Notes: generated by a model from the sequence alone, not told the origin. A stretch of 64,000 bases of DNA from Variibacter gotjawalensis (GCF_002355335.1 NZ_AP014946.1:1689501-1753500); one strand, 5' to 3'; shown: positions 26,121 to 35,607, counted from the first letter of the stretch. Numbers and translations: made by a program.

Positions 26121-26756
26121 CTAGCGGAGGAAGGGGTTGGTCGCCCGCTCACGCCCGATCGTGCTGACCGGACCGTGCCCGCAGATGAACGTCACGTCGT
26201 CTTCCAACGGCAGTAGCTTTTCCTTGATCGAGCGGATGAGCGTGTCGTGATCGCCGCCCGGAAGATCGCTCCGGCCGACCGAACCGGCGAACAGCACATC
26301 GCCGACCAGCGCGAATTTCTGCTCTTCGTTGATGAAGACGACGCTGCCGGGTGAGTGGCCCGGGCAATGCCGGATTTTGAACGTGACCCCGGCGGCCTCG
26401 ACCGTGTCGCCATCCTCCAGCCAGCGATCCGGCGTCACCGGCCGGGCCGGGATGCCGTATTGAACGCCTTGCTTGTCGAGATTGGCGAGCATGATCGCTT
26501 CGGCCTTATGCGGGCCTTCGATCGGCACGTTGAGGCGCTCTTTGAGTTCAGCCGCCGCGCCCGCATGGTCGATATGCCCATGGGTGAGCAAGATCTTGTC
26601 GATCGTGATCTGGTTCTCTTCGATCGCGGCCAAGATCTGGTCGATATCGCCGCCCGGATCGACGACGACGCCGTGATCCGTTTCCTTGTCCCATAGCAGG
26701 GTGCAGTTCTGCTGAAAGAGCGTGACCGGCACGATGGCGGCTTGAATCTTCGGCAA
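26121..26756 (-). CDS. MBL-fold metallohydrolase (glyoxalase II-like, YcbL type)
   Basis: A 211-residue metallo-beta-lactamase-fold enzyme. The metal motif THGHIDHAG gives H59, H61, D63 and H64; further ligands are in RHCPGHSPGSVVF and GDVLFAGSVGR, and the C-terminal FICGHGPVSTIGRE supplies the last His. The TLFQQNCTLLWDKET opening and overall length match YcbL-like type II glyoxalases. Probable hydroxyacylglutathione or similar thioester hydrolase; substrate inferred from family only. Single gene. Confidence 0.88.
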   Translation of the reverse strand: MPKIQAAIVPVTLFQQNCTLLWDKETDHGVVVDPGGDIDQILAAIEENQITIDKILLTHGHIDHAGAAAELKERLNVPIEGPHKAEAIMLANLDKQGVQYGIPARPVTPDRWLEDGDTVEAAGVTFKIRHCPGHSPGSVVFINEEQKFALVGDVLFAGSVGRSDLPGGDHDTLIRSIKEKLLPLEDDVTFICGHGPVSTIGRERATNPFLR

Positions 26757-26954
26757 AGGCGTCTCCTGGCGTCAGCCCCTTAAAATCGGCATCGCATCAT
26801 TCACGCAGGATCGCAAATCGAAAGGCCGGTATTCCGCATTTTTGCTGGCCTTTGCGACCTTTTCTTCCTACACGTCGCGCCGACAACCGGCGGTTTGCGG
26901 TCACGGGAACCCGCGCCTATGCTGGCCGGAAATGCGGTCTTAGGGAGAGTTTGA

Positions 26955-28172
26955 ATGTCACAGGCCATGGATATGCGCGAGGCGCGCCACGCCAAAGGCG
27001 GCAAGGATGTCTTCAATTGGGAAGACCCGCTCGATCTCGAAGGCGAGTTGACCGAAGAAGAGCGCATGGTCCGCGACACCGCGAAAGGCTACGCGCAGGA
27101 CAAGCTGATGCCGCGCGTGAAGTCGGCCTACCGCGAAGAGCGCTTCGACCGCGAAATCATGAGCGAGATGGGCGAGCTCGGCCTGCTCGGCGCGACGATC
27201 CCGGAACAGTATGGCGGCGCCGGCCTCGGCTACACGGCCTATGGTCTGATCGCGCGCGAAGTCGAGCGTGTTGACTCAGGTTATCGCTCCGCGATGTCGG
27301 TGCAGTCCTCGCTCGTGATGCACCCGATCTACGCTTACGGCTCCGAAGAGCATCGCAAGAAGTATCTGCCGAAGCTCTCGACCGGCGAGTGGGTCGGTTG
27401 CTTCGGCCTCACCGAACCGGATCACGGTTCAGACCCGGGTTCGATGGTCACGCGCGCGACGAAAGTCGCGGGCGGCTACAGCCTCACCGGCGCGAAGACC
27501 TGGATCACCAACGCGCCGATCGCCGATGTCGCCGTCGTCTGGGCGAAGCTCGATGACGTTATCCGCGGCTTCGTCGTCGAACGTGGCACCAAGGGTTTCT
27601 CGACGCCGAAGATCGAGGGCAAGCTCTCGCTCCGCGCATCGGTGACGGGCGAGATCGTGCTCGAAAACGCCGTCGTGCCGGAAGAGAATCTGCTGCCGAA
27701 TGCACGCGGCCTCGGCGGCCCGTTCGGCTGTCTTAACCGCGCCCGCTACGGCATTGCCTGGGGCGCGATGGGCGCCGCGGAATTCTGCTGGCATGCCGCG
27801 CGCCAATACACGCTCGACCGCAAGCAGTTCGGCCGTCCGCTCGCCGCCAATCAGCTGGTGCAGAAGAAGCTCGCCGATATGCAGACCGAGATCACGCTCG
27901 GCTTGCACGCCGCGCTCCGCCTCGGGCGCATGTTCGACGATCACCGCGAAGTACCGCCGGCAATCTCGATGCTCAAGCGCAATAACTGCGGCAAAGCGCT
28001 CGACATCGCGCGCGTTGCCCGCGACATGCACGGCGGCAACGGCATCTCGGACGAGTATCACGTGATGCGTCACGTTTCGAACCTCGAGACCGTCAACACC
28101 TACGAGGGCACGCACGACATTCACGCGCTGATCCTCGGTCGCGCACAGACCGGCATCCAGGCGTTTATGTAA
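26955..28172 (+). CDS. gcdH: Glutaryl-CoA dehydrogenase (acyl-CoA dehydrogenase family)
   Basis: A 405-residue FAD enzyme that oxidatively decarboxylates glutaryl-CoA to crotonyl-CoA in lysine, tryptophan and aromatic degradation. N-terminal helical domain, then the [19 protein letters not shown]/substrate motif and KTWITNAP, then the C-terminal helical domain. The catalytic Glu is E384 in [16 protein letters not shown], the form seen in GcdH. GRVFDW-like opening ([18 protein letters not shown]) also matches GcdH. A strong terminator follows 20 bp after the stop. Confidence 0.93.
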   Translation: MSQAMDMREARHAKGGKDVFNWEDPLDLEGELTEEERMVRDTAKGYAQDKLMPRVKSAYREERFDREIMSEMGELGLLGATIPEQYGGAGLGYTAYGLIAREVERVDSGYRSAMSVQSSLVMHPIYAYGSEEHRKKYLPKLSTGEWVGCFGLTEPDHGSDPGSMVTRATKVAGGYSLTGAKTWITNAPIADVAVVWAKLDDVIRGFVVERGTKGFSTPKIEGKLSLRASVTGEIVLENAVVPEENLLPNARGLGGPFGCLNRARYGIAWGAMGAAEFCWHAARQYTLDRKQFGRPLAANQLVQKKLADMQTEITLGLHAALRLGRMFDDHREVPPAISMLKRNNCGKALDIARVARDMHGGNGISDEYHVMRHVSNLETVNTYEGTHDIHALILGRAQTGIQAFM

Positions 28173-28192
28173 CGCGCTTCGATGCGCTAACG

Positions 28193-28223
28193 AAAAAGCC
28201 CGCGAGCGATCGCGGGCTTTTTT
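28193..28223 (+). terminator. Rho-independent terminator after gcdH
   Basis: AAAAAGCCCGCGA-GCGA-TCGCGGGCTTTTTT forms a GC-rich stem with a four-base loop and a T-run. It is nearly symmetric and could also end transcription coming from the minus strand (pyrE). Confidence 0.9.
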
Positions 28224-28235
28224 GTTTGGGTGAAG

Positions 28236-28343
28236 CGTCATTGCGAGGAGCGGCGAAGCCGCGACGTGGCAATCCAGAAGCCAAGTAGAAAGTACTGGAT
28301 TGCTTCGTCGCTCCTGCTTCGCAGCGCGCTCCTCGCAATGACG
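28236..28343. repeat. Palindromic intergenic repeat, family B
   Basis: A 108-bp inverted repeat: CGTCATTGCGAGGAGC at one end and GCTCCTCGCAATGACG at the other, with internal GCAATCCAG/CTGGATTGC arms. This form is widespread in Bradyrhizobium-related genomes as I recall. It lies between the gcdH terminator and the pyrE stop. Confidence 0.85.
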
Positions 28344-28366
28344 GCGGAGGCGCTGAGCGCCGAGTC

Positions 28367-28954
28367 TCAATCCTTCAAAAACACATCGGCGGTCAGCACC
28401 GACCGGAACGGTAGCTTCTCGGCCGCAAAAGTTTCTTCCGCGCCTTCCTGACGATCGACGATCGTGATGACGAGAACCACGTTCGCGCCTTCTTCGCGCA
28501 GCACTTGAACGGCCTGCATCGCGGAGCCGCCCGATGTCGTCGTGTCCTCGACGACCAGCACATTCTTGCCCTTGAGCGTCTGCCCCTTCGGCAATCCTTC
28601 GACCAACTTGCGGGTGCCGTAATTCTTCTCGGCCTTACGCACGAAGAATGCGCCGATATTGCCGCCGCGCTGATAGCTCGCGATCGCAACCGCGGTGGCG
28701 ATCGGGATCGCGCCCATCGCGAGACCACCGACATACTCGATGTCGAGGTCCTTGATCATGTCGACGACGAGTTCGCCGATATAGGCAGCGCCGGCCGGAT
28801 GCAGCGCGGTCGGCCGCAGGTCGAAATAGAAATCGCTCTCTCGGCCGGAGGCGAGGGTAATCTTGCCGCGCCCGAACGAGCGCTCCTTGATCAGGGCGAT
28901 CAGCCCTTCGCGGGCGTTGGCGTGCGCGGGCTCCGCGCGTCGCAGCGGCTGCAT
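28367..28954 (-). CDS. pyrE: Orotate phosphoribosyltransferase
   Basis: A 195-residue PRTase that makes OMP from orotate and PRPP in pyrimidine synthesis. The PRPP loop is VLVVEDTTTSGGSAMQAVQV; the N-terminal KITLASGRESDFYFDLRPTA is the orotate-site block. The ATG at 28954 was chosen because it follows ACGAGGA at good spacing; the frame stays open about 44 codons further upstream without a better site. It is transcribed alone. Confidence 0.93.
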   Translation of the reverse strand: MQPLRRAEPAHANAREGLIALIKERSFGRGKITLASGRESDFYFDLRPTALHPAGAAYIGELVVDMIKDLDIEYVGGLAMGAIPIATAVAIASYQRGGNIGAFFVRKAEKNYGTRKLVEGLPKGQTLKGKNVLVVEDTTTSGGSAMQAVQVLREEGANVVLVITIVDRQEGAEETFAAEKLPFRSVLTADVFLKD

Positions 28955-29176
28955 TCCGTATCCTCGTGTAATGGCGTTGCGGCAGTATAGCGGGGTAAGG
29001 GCGGCGGGTGCACCCGCCTGATGAAACATTCCGGAAATAATCCAAGACATTTGGACGAAACGAATCGCCCGTAAAACGTCGATCAATCGAGGTTAGACAG
29101 ACCGCCGCCGCCTACGGTGATCTGTCAGACGGGCGGCACAGACCTTGGGTCCGTGCTGCCCGTTCTCGTTTCCGGG

Positions 29177-30397
29177 CTACTTTTCCGGTCCCGCCACCAC
29201 CTTTTGGTCGTGCAGTTTGCCGATCTCGCCCGACGACAGTCCGAGCACACCCGAGAGCACTTCATCCGTGTGCTGCCCGAGCTTCGGCGCGGACCCGGCC
29301 GCGCCGCGATCGAGCCCGAGGAAGCTCGGGGCAGGGCCCGATGTCGGATACGTATGGCCGCTCGGATGGCTCGCCTCCGCGAACAGCGGGCTGTTCTTGA
29401 AATGCGGACCTTCCGTCACCGCCTCGTGGACGCTCTGATACGGCCCCCAGCAGATATCCGACTCGTCGAACAGTTTTCCGCATTCGGCCTGCGTGCGCGT
29501 CGCAATCGCAGCCTCGATCAGCGGGAACAGGCGATGGCGATGCGCGAAGCGAATGCCTTCGTCTTTCGCGAAGGTGACGCCGAGTTCGGCCTCCAGCGCC
29601 GCGACCTTCTCGGTGAGGCCGAAGCCCTTCAGCATCCCGGTCCACTGCCGCGGCGTGATCGCGACCACCATCACGCGCTTGCCGTCGCGCGTGAGAAAAT
29701 CGCGGCCGAACGCGCCGAAAATGTCGTTGCCCATGCGCGGACGATCGGCGCCGGACGTCAGCACTTCGGCGACTTGTCCGAGATGGCTGAGTGTCGCCAT
29801 CGCGACATCGCCGAGCGGCAGCCGTACTTCCTGACCCTTGCCGGTCTCGCGGCGATAGCGCTCGGCGGCGAGCAGCGAATACGCCGCGGACGCGCCGGTG
29901 AGCAGATCCCACGACGGCATGATGTGGTTGACGGGCGCGGTCTGATCCGATGGGCCGGTGAGATACGGATAACCGAACGCGGCGTTGACCGTGTAGTCGA
30001 CGCCCGTGGTGCCGTCGGCCCAGCCCATCACGCGCACCGAGATCATATCTGCGCGCCGCGCCGCGAGCTTGTCATGCGCGAGGAATCCGCCGACCGGGAA
30101 ATTCGTGAGGAAGATGCCGCCGTCCTTGCCGGGCGCCGTCGCGAGCGTCACCGCGAGCTCGCGGCCCTCGGGGCGCGTGAGATCGATTGCGATCGACTTC
30201 TTTCCCTTGTTGAGGCCTTCCCAGTAGAAGCTTAGGCCGTTCGGCGCGAGCGGCCAGCGGCGAAAGTCCGGACCGCCGCCGATATTGTCGAAACGGATTA
30301 CTTCCGCGCCGAGCTGCAGCAGATGCAAACCGCACGACGGCGCTGCGATGAACGATGACCCTTCGACGATGCGCAGGCCTTTGAGCAAGTCATACAT
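29177..30397 (-). CDS. CaiB/BaiF (class III) CoA-transferase
   Basis: A 406-residue class III CoA-transferase. The opening YDLLKGLRIVEGSSFIAAPS, then LHLLQLGAEVIRFDNIGGGPDFRRWP and NKGKKSIAIDLTRPEGRELA, are the standard motifs, and the catalytic Asp is expected near the loop preceding SFYWEGLNKGKKS or in the following domain. The C-terminal half GPAPSFLGLDRGAAGSAPKLGQHTDEVL fits family ends. It is upstream of nothing on its strand; the next gene upstream (M20 hydrolase) ends 33 bp before its start, so the two may be co-transcribed. Substrates unknown. Confidence 0.87.
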   Translation of the reverse strand: MYDLLKGLRIVEGSSFIAAPSCGLHLLQLGAEVIRFDNIGGGPDFRRWPLAPNGLSFYWEGLNKGKKSIAIDLTRPEGRELAVTLATAPGKDGGIFLTNFPVGGFLAHDKLAARRADMISVRVMGWADGTTGVDYTVNAAFGYPYLTGPSDQTAPVNHIMPSWDLLTGASAAYSLLAAERYRRETGKGQEVRLPLGDVAMATLSHLGQVAEVLTSGADRPRMGNDIFGAFGRDFLTRDGKRVMVVAITPRQWTGMLKGFGLTEKVAALEAELGVTFAKDEGIRFAHRHRLFPLIEAAIATRTQAECGKLFDESDICWGPYQSVHEAVTEGPHFKNSPLFAEASHPSGHTYPTSGPAPSFLGLDRGAAGSAPKLGQHTDEVLSGVLGLSSGEIGKLHDQKVVAGPEK

Positions 30398-30430
30398 ACG
30401 GAACGTTTCCCGATCTTGTTTTGATTGGTC

Positions 30431-31669
30431 TTAGCCGACGTGCATCAGCGCGTCGAGCAGCACGCGAGCACCGGCATCCGCGTCGCTCGCCGCGACGGTT
30501 TCGAGCGGCGAATGGCTGATGCCGCCGTTGCCGCACCGCACGAACAACATTCCGATATCGCAGACACCGTTGAACACCATCGCGTCGTGCCCGGCGCCGC
30601 TGAGCAGCGTATGCGCGCGATATCCGGCGCGCTTCACCGCATCGGCAAAAACCAGTTGCAGGCGCGGCGCGCATGGCGCTGCGGCCGAGTTCATCACTTC
30701 GCGGCTTTCGATCGTCACGCCACGGCGCGCCGCGATCGCCGCGCATTCCGCCGTGATGTCGTCGATCGCGGAATCGCGCGTCGCATTGTCTCCGGCGCGA
30801 ATATCGAGCGAGAGTTCGCAGCGACCCGGGATCGTATTGATTGCGCCTTGCGGAACATTGAGCTGCCCGACGGTTCCGACCAGCGTATCGCCGCGCGAGC
30901 AGCGTTGCTCGACGAACAGAACGATCTCGGCCGCGGCCGCGGCCGCATCGTGACGCCCGAGCATCGGCACGGTCCCGGCATGACCGGTCTGGCCCGTGAC
31001 CGTCAGCACTTGCCGCCGCGCGCCAGCGATTGCGCTGACGATACCGACCGGTAGGTCTTCGCGGAGCAGCACCGGGCCTTGCTCGATGTGAACTTCGAGA
31101 TAGCCGAGCAACGACGCGGGATCGCGCGCGAGCGATGGAATTTTCTTCAGGTCGAGCCCGGCCTCCATCATCACTTCGAACAGATGCAGGCCTGCGCGAT
31201 CCGTGCGTTCGAGAATGGCCGTATCAAACTTGCCGACGATCGCGTGAGAGCCGATGAACGGCGTCGCGAACCGCACGCCTTCTTCTTCTGAGAACGCGAT
31301 CAGCTCAACGTTGAACGGCAGCTCTGCGCCGACGCGAATGAGGTGCTCGAGCACGACGAGGCCCGTCAGAATGCCGAGCCGCCCGTCGTATTTTCCGGCG
31401 TTGCGCACCGTGTCGTAGTGAGAGCCGATGATGAGCGTCTTCGCGCCAGGCATTACGCTCGGCAGACGGCCGACGACATTCGCGGTTGCGTCGATCTCGG
31501 CCTTAAGTCCGGCCTGCCGCATCCAGTGCAGCAGCAGGCTCGCCGCCGCGTGATGCGCGGGCGTGAGATACGTGCAGGTGAGATTGTCGCCGGCTTCCGA
31601 ATGGCGCGCGATTTCGTCGGCGAGGGCGAGGATGCGTTCACCGAACACACCGCGGGCGGGAAGAGACAT
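30431..31669 (-). CDS. Zn-dependent N-carbamoyl/ureido hydrolase (M20, allantoate amidohydrolase/HyuC family)
   Basis: A 412-residue member of the M20 hydantoinase/carbamoylase family. Metal ligands are readable: H84 in IGSHYDTV, D95 in GKYDGRLG, and E128-E130 in FSEEEGVRF; HIEQGPVL supplies a further ligand, and GHDAMVFN with ISHSPLE completes the C-terminal site. Family members include allantoate amidohydrolase, N-carbamoyl-L-amino acid hydrolase and beta-ureidopropionase. With a dihydropyrimidinase encoded 700 bp away, beta-ureidopropionase or carbamoylase activity is the likeliest; the sequence alone does not decide. Confidence 0.86.
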   Translation of the reverse strand: MSLPARGVFGERILALADEIARHSEAGDNLTCTYLTPAHHAAASLLLHWMRQAGLKAEIDATANVVGRLPSVMPGAKTLIIGSHYDTVRNAGKYDGRLGILTGLVVLEHLIRVGAELPFNVELIAFSEEEGVRFATPFIGSHAIVGKFDTAILERTDRAGLHLFEVMMEAGLDLKKIPSLARDPASLLGYLEVHIEQGPVLLREDLPVGIVSAIAGARRQVLTVTGQTGHAGTVPMLGRHDAAAAAAEIVLFVEQRCSRGDTLVGTVGQLNVPQGAINTIPGRCELSLDIRAGDNATRDSAIDDITAECAAIAARRGVTIESREVMNSAAAPCAPRLQLVFADAVKRAGYRAHTLLSGAGHDAMVFNGVCDIGMLFVRCGNGGISHSPLETVAASDADAGARVLLDALMHVG

Positions 31670-31755
31670 TGGGCTCCGGTCCTGGACTTCTTGACGATAC
31701 GTCTGCCATGTTGCGCGCGTCGCGCCAAGCAGGGCGTTTCGTCACGGAAAACCGC

Positions 31756-32139
31756 ATGGAAATCGATCGTCCGGATGTCGTCGCGGAAGTAGAGGCCGCG
31801 TTCGCGCGCTATGAGGCGGCGTTGGTCGCCAACGATACCGCAGCACTCGACGCACTGTTCCATCCGGATGCGCGCACGATCCGTTACGGCATCGGCGAAA
31901 ACCTCTACGGCATCGATGAGATCAGAGCGTTTCGGACCGCGCGCTCCCCGGTTGGTCTCGCGCGCCGTCTCGACCGCACGCAGATCACGGCCTATGGCAA
32001 CGATCTCGCCATCGCGGCGACGCTGTTCTACCGCGACAGCATACCCGGCAAGGTCGGGCGCCAGATGCAGACGTGGGCGCGCTTTGCGGACGGCTGGCGT
32101 GTCGTTGCCGCGCATGTGAGCGTGATCGACGCGAAGTAA
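31756..32139 (+). CDS. HpxZ/AtzH-like DUF3225 protein (SnoaL fold)
   Basis: A 127-residue NTF2-fold protein of the AtzH/HpxZ type. The block EAAFARYEAALVANDTAALD, then LFHPDARTIRYGIGENLYGI, is very characteristic. HpxZ proteins accompany oxalurate/oxamate catabolism, and AtzH accompanies the carboxybiuret amidase AtzE. It is divergent from the ureido hydrolase gene and next to the hydantoinase gene. ATG 31756 is preferred (GGAAAA upstream). Its exact reaction is not established from sequence. Confidence 0.85.
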   Translation: MEIDRPDVVAEVEAAFARYEAALVANDTAALDALFHPDARTIRYGIGENLYGIDEIRAFRTARSPVGLARRLDRTQITAYGNDLAIAATLFYRDSIPGKVGRQMQTWARFADGWRVVAAHVSVIDAK

Positions 32140-32168
32140 TCGCTCGGCGATTGAAATTGGGCTCTCTC

Positions 32169-32313
32169 CGTCATGGTGAGGAGCCGCTACGGCGTAGCCG
32201 ATAGCGGCGTCTCGAACCACGACGGCCAATGCGATGCCGCTAGCTCCCGGGCCGTCGTCCTTCGAGACGCATCGGCGTCGGCTTCGCCGACCGCGATGCT
32301 CCTCAGGATGACG
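32169..32313. repeat. Palindromic intergenic repeat, family C copy 1
   Basis: Starts CGTCATGGTGAGGAGC and ends GCTCCTCAGGATGACG, with internal CGTCTCGAACC and CCTTCGAGACGC arms, giving two nested hairpins. Related arms occur at 42914-42955 and 56990-57124. It fills most of the 190-bp gap between the HpxZ-like and hydantoinase genes. Confidence 0.8.
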
Positions 32314-32329
32314 GATTAAGGTGCGTCGC

Positions 32330-33754
32330 TCAGAACATCCCCGTGCCGCTCGGTGTCGCCAACGGAGACTTGTCGCGCGATACATATTCGCCGTCGCCTT
32401 TCGCGCCCGTGAGCTTGCCGTCGCGCACGACGAAGCGGCCGCGCACCATCGTCGACACCGGCCAACCCGTAACCTCGATGCCTTCATACGGTGTGTAGTC
32501 GACGTTGTGATGCATCAGCGACTGCGAGATCGTCACGCTGCGGTCCGGATCCCAGATCGCGATGTCCGCATCGGCGCCGACCGCGATCGTGCCCTTCTTC
32601 GGATAGAGCCCGTAAGTCTTCGCATGATTGGTCGAGCTCAGCGCGACGAATTCGTTGAGGCTGATGCGACCCTTCTTCACGCCTTCCGAAAACAGGATTG
32701 GCAGCCGCGTCTCGACGCCCGGAATTCCATTCGGCACCCAACGGAAACTCGTGCGCCCTTTCGGCGTCAATTTGCCTTGCGGGTCGTCGTAACGGAACGG
32801 GCAGTGGTCCGACGAGAACACCGAGAAAACGCCTTGCTGCAGGCCTTTCCAGCATTCCGATTGGCTCTTCTTGTCGCGCGGCGGCGGCGAGCAGACATAC
32901 TTCGCGCCTTCCATGTTGAGGCCTTCGAGGTCCTGCTCGGTCAGCACCAGATATTGCGGACACGTCTCGCCATAGACCTTGAGCCCCTTCTGCTGCGCGC
33001 GGCGGATTTCCTCCATCGCTTCGCCGTTGGAGACGTGCACGATCATCACCGGCACATCGACAAGCTCGGCGAGCGAAATCGCGCGATGCGTTGCCTCGCG
33101 CTCGATTGGGATCGGACGCGACGGCCCGTGGAAGAACGGCGCCGTCTTTCCAGCACGTTCGAGCCGGTCAGTGAGGAAGCGGATCGCGTCGTAGTTCTCC
33201 GCGTGCACCATGACGAGCGCGCCGGTCTCGCGCGCGACCGCCATGACGTTCAGCATCTCCATGTCGGAGAGCGCCATGCCCTCATACGTCATGAACACCT
33301 TGAACGACGTGTAGCCGTCGTTCACGAGAGCCGGGAGTTCCTGGCCGAGCACACGCTCGCTCGTATCGACGATGACGAGATGAAACGAGACGTCGACGTA
33401 GCAGTTGCCGTCAGCCTTCGCGTGATAGTCCTTCACGACCTGGCGCAACGACTCGCCCTTCTGCTGAACCGCGAAAGGCAGCACCATCGTGTTGCCGCCG
33501 AACGCGGCCGAGCGGGTGCCGGATTCGAAATCGTCCGCCATCACGATGCCGGGGCCGGAGGGCTGCGCGAAATGCACGTGACTGTCGATGCCGCCTGGCA
33601 GCACCAAGTGGCCGGTGGCGTCGACGATCTCGCGCGCCTCGCCCAAATTCGCGCCGAGCGCCGTGATCTTGCCGCCTTGAATCCCGACGTCGCATTTGAC
33701 CGTATCGGCCGCCGTCGCGATGGTTCCACCGCGGATAATCGTGTCAAACGTCAC
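32330..33754 (-). CDS. Dihydropyrimidinase / D-hydantoinase
   Basis: A 474-residue amidohydrolase-superfamily cyclic amidase. Metal ligands H59 and H61 are in GGIDSHVHF, the carbamylated Lys is K152 in SFKVFMTYEG, and GGNTMVLPF and PCTNDH-type regions follow (VFSSDHCPF). It opens dihydropyrimidines or hydantoins to N-carbamoyl amino acids, the substrates of the M20 enzyme nearby. The GTG at 33754 follows GAGGG and is preferred over a TTG five codons upstream. No dihydropyrimidine dehydrogenase gene is in the window. Confidence 0.9.
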   Translation of the reverse strand: MTFDTIIRGGTIATAADTVKCDVGIQGGKITALGANLGEAREIVDATGHLVLPGGIDSHVHFAQPSGPGIVMADDFESGTRSAAFGGNTMVLPFAVQQKGESLRQVVKDYHAKADGNCYVDVSFHLVIVDTSERVLGQELPALVNDGYTSFKVFMTYEGMALSDMEMLNVMAVARETGALVMVHAENYDAIRFLTDRLERAGKTAPFFHGPSRPIPIEREATHRAISLAELVDVPVMIVHVSNGEAMEEIRRAQQKGLKVYGETCPQYLVLTEQDLEGLNMEGAKYVCSPPPRDKKSQSECWKGLQQGVFSVFSSDHCPFRYDDPQGKLTPKGRTSFRWVPNGIPGVETRLPILFSEGVKKGRISLNEFVALSSTNHAKTYGLYPKKGTIAVGADADIAIWDPDRSVTISQSLMHHNVDYTPYEGIEVTGWPVSTMVRGRFVVRDGKLTGAKGDGEYVSRDKSPLATPSGTGMF

Positions 33755-33883
33755 TCTGAGGGCCCTCAAACACTTTGAAACGGAAGCTGGAGTGTGCCAC
33801 CTCTAGCAAAGGTGCCGGGGACACAATACGACAAAGCGACGCCCGGCAAACAGGGCAGCGCCAAAGGACAGGGCCAGGGAACC

Positions 33884-34942
33884 GTGAACGCGTCCGAACT
33901 CGATACTCCCGCCGTCACGATCGATCTCGATGTGGTCGACCGCAATATCCGGCGCGTACAGGAGCAACTGGACGCGTTCGGCGTCGCCAACCGGCCGCAT
34001 ATCAAGACGCACAAAATCCCTTGGCTGGCTGAGCGCCAGCGCGCCGCCGGAGCCAAAGGCATAACGTGCCAGAAGATAGGCGAGGCCGAAGTCTTCGCCG
34101 ATGCCGGCTTCGACGACATCATGCTCACCTTCAACATCTTGGGTGACGCCAAGACCGAGCGCCTCGCCGCGCTGGCGCGCCGGCTGAAAAAGCTGACCGT
34201 GGTGCTCGACAATGACGTCGTCGCGCGCGGACTGTCGGAGGCCGGCAAGCGCCACGACGTCGATTTCCGTTTCCTGATCGAATGCGACACCGGCTTTCAC
34301 CGCAACGGCGTGCAGACGCCGCAGGAAGCGCTCGATCTTGCGCAGGCCGCGCTTACGATGCCGCGCCTGCAGTTCGACGGCCTGATGACCTATCCGAAAG
34401 GCAACCTCGACAAGCAGCGCGATTTCTTCCAGCGCTCAGTCCAGCTGTTCGGCGGCGCCGGGATTCCGCTGCCGGTGATTTCGTCCGGCGGCTCCGCCAC
34501 GGTGCCGAATGTCGGCGAACTCCCGATGGTCACCGAGCATCGCGCCGGCACATACATCTACAACGATCGCATGATGGTCGCGGCCGGCGTTGCGACGTGG
34601 GACGATTGCGCGATGCGCATCCGCGCGACCGTCGTCAGTCGCCCGACCGACGACCGTGCAATCCTCGATACGGGATCGAAGGTACTCACCGCCGATCTCG
34701 GCGGGCTCACCGGCTACGGCCGCATCGTCGAATATCCGGACGCTGTGATCGATCGGCTCTCCGAAGAACACGGCATGGTCGATCTGTCCCGCGCGGTGGA
34801 GCGGCCGAAGATCGGCGAGATTGTCCACATCATTCCGAACCACACTTGCGTGGTGACGAACATGTTCGACGAAGTCTACGCCGTGCGCGAAGGCAAAGTC
34901 GAAGCCGTCATGCCGGTCGCGGCGCGCGGAAAGGTGCGCTGA
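33884..34942 (+). CDS. D-threonine aldolase / 3-hydroxy-D-aspartate aldolase-like PLP enzyme
   Basis: A 352-residue fold-type III PLP enzyme (alanine-racemase-like barrel, DSD1 family). The PLP Lys is K41 in RPHIKTHKIP, and the C-terminal metal motif PNHTC provides the His/Cys pair typical of D-threonine aldolases and 3-hydroxyaspartate aldolases. The GTG at 33884 follows AGGGA and begins the conserved ELDTPAVTIDLDVVDRN block; the open frame further upstream has low-complexity Gly/Gln residues and is less likely. It overlaps the TetR gene by one base (TGATG), so both are co-expressed. Confidence 0.86.
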   Translation: MNASELDTPAVTIDLDVVDRNIRRVQEQLDAFGVANRPHIKTHKIPWLAERQRAAGAKGITCQKIGEAEVFADAGFDDIMLTFNILGDAKTERLAALARRLKKLTVVLDNDVVARGLSEAGKRHDVDFRFLIECDTGFHRNGVQTPQEALDLAQAALTMPRLQFDGLMTYPKGNLDKQRDFFQRSVQLFGGAGIPLPVISSGGSATVPNVGELPMVTEHRAGTYIYNDRMMVAAGVATWDDCAMRIRATVVSRPTDDRAILDTGSKVLTADLGGLTGYGRIVEYPDAVIDRLSEEHGMVDLSRAVERPKIGEIVHIIPNHTCVVTNMFDEVYAVREGKVEAVMPVAARGKVR

Positions 34943-35601
34943 TGGATGCACCGACGCCGCCGGATCGTAAACGCACGGCGGTGACGCGCGATCCCGAGCG
35001 CACGCGCCGATCGATCCTCGATGCGGCGACTGTCGAGTTCACGGCGAAGGGCCTGAACGGCGCGCGCGTCGACGATATCGCGGCGCGCGCGGGCGCCAAC
35101 AAGCGCATGATCTACCACTACTTCGGCGACAAAGAGGGGCTTTACCTCGCGGCGCTGGAAGAGACCTATGTCGCGATCCGCGCTGCCGAAATTCAACTGA
35201 AATTCACCGAGCGCGACCCGGTCGAAGGCATTCGCGAGCTCATCCACTTCACGTGGCGCTATTTCGTCGAGCATCCCGAATTCCTCAGCATGCTCGGCAC
35301 CGAAAACCTGCATCGGGCGCGCTTCCTCCGGCAGTCGAAGCGCATCCGCGAACTGCATTCGCCGCTGATCGGCATGCTGTCGGACTTGCTGACGCGCGGC
35401 GCGGCCGCAGGCACGTTCCGCCCGAACGTCGATCCGGTGCAGCTTTACATTTCGATCGCCGGCCTCGGCTTTTTCTACATGTCGAACCGCCACACGCTGT
35501 CGACGATCTTCGGCCGCGAGCTCGACGCCACCGACGCGCTTACCGAACGCGGCGACCACATCGCCGACGTGATCTTGAGTTATCTCCAGCGAAAGCCGTA
35601 G
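34942..35601 (+). CDS. TetR-family transcriptional regulator
   Basis: A 219-residue TetR regulator. The N-terminal helix-turn-helix is at about residues 20-66 (RRSILDAATVEFTAKGLNGA, RVDDIAARAGANKRMIYHYF), followed by an all-helical ligand domain with FTWRYFVEHPEFLSMLG, resembling the RutR/YcdC-like TetR_C class. It is translationally coupled to the aldolase gene. A TetR-like palindrome lies 770 bp downstream in front of the Gfo/Idh operon, so that operon may be its target. Confidence 0.9.
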   Translation: MDAPTPPDRKRTAVTRDPERTRRSILDAATVEFTAKGLNGARVDDIAARAGANKRMIYHYFGDKEGLYLAALEETYVAIRAAEIQLKFTERDPVEGIRELIHFTWRYFVEHPEFLSMLGTENLHRARFLRQSKRIRELHSPLIGMLSDLLTRGAAAGTFRPNVDPVQLYISIAGLGFFYMSNRHTLSTIFGRELDATDALTERGDHIADVILSYLQRKP

Positions 35602-35607
35602 AACGCG

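Noticed and set aside
25831-26124. Plus-strand open frame of 97 codons in the RND upstream gap
   Set aside because: No ribosome-binding site, unusual Cys/His/Gln mix, and it overlaps the end of the MBL gene.
32321-33778. Long plus-strand open frame opposite the hydantoinase gene
   Set aside because: Composition is typical of an antisense shadow (Arg/Ala/His-rich), and the hydantoinase motifs are certain on the other strand.
33780-33830. CACCT/AGGTG short inverted repeat between the hydantoinase and aldolase genes
   Set aside because: Only 5-bp arms; too short to claim an operator.
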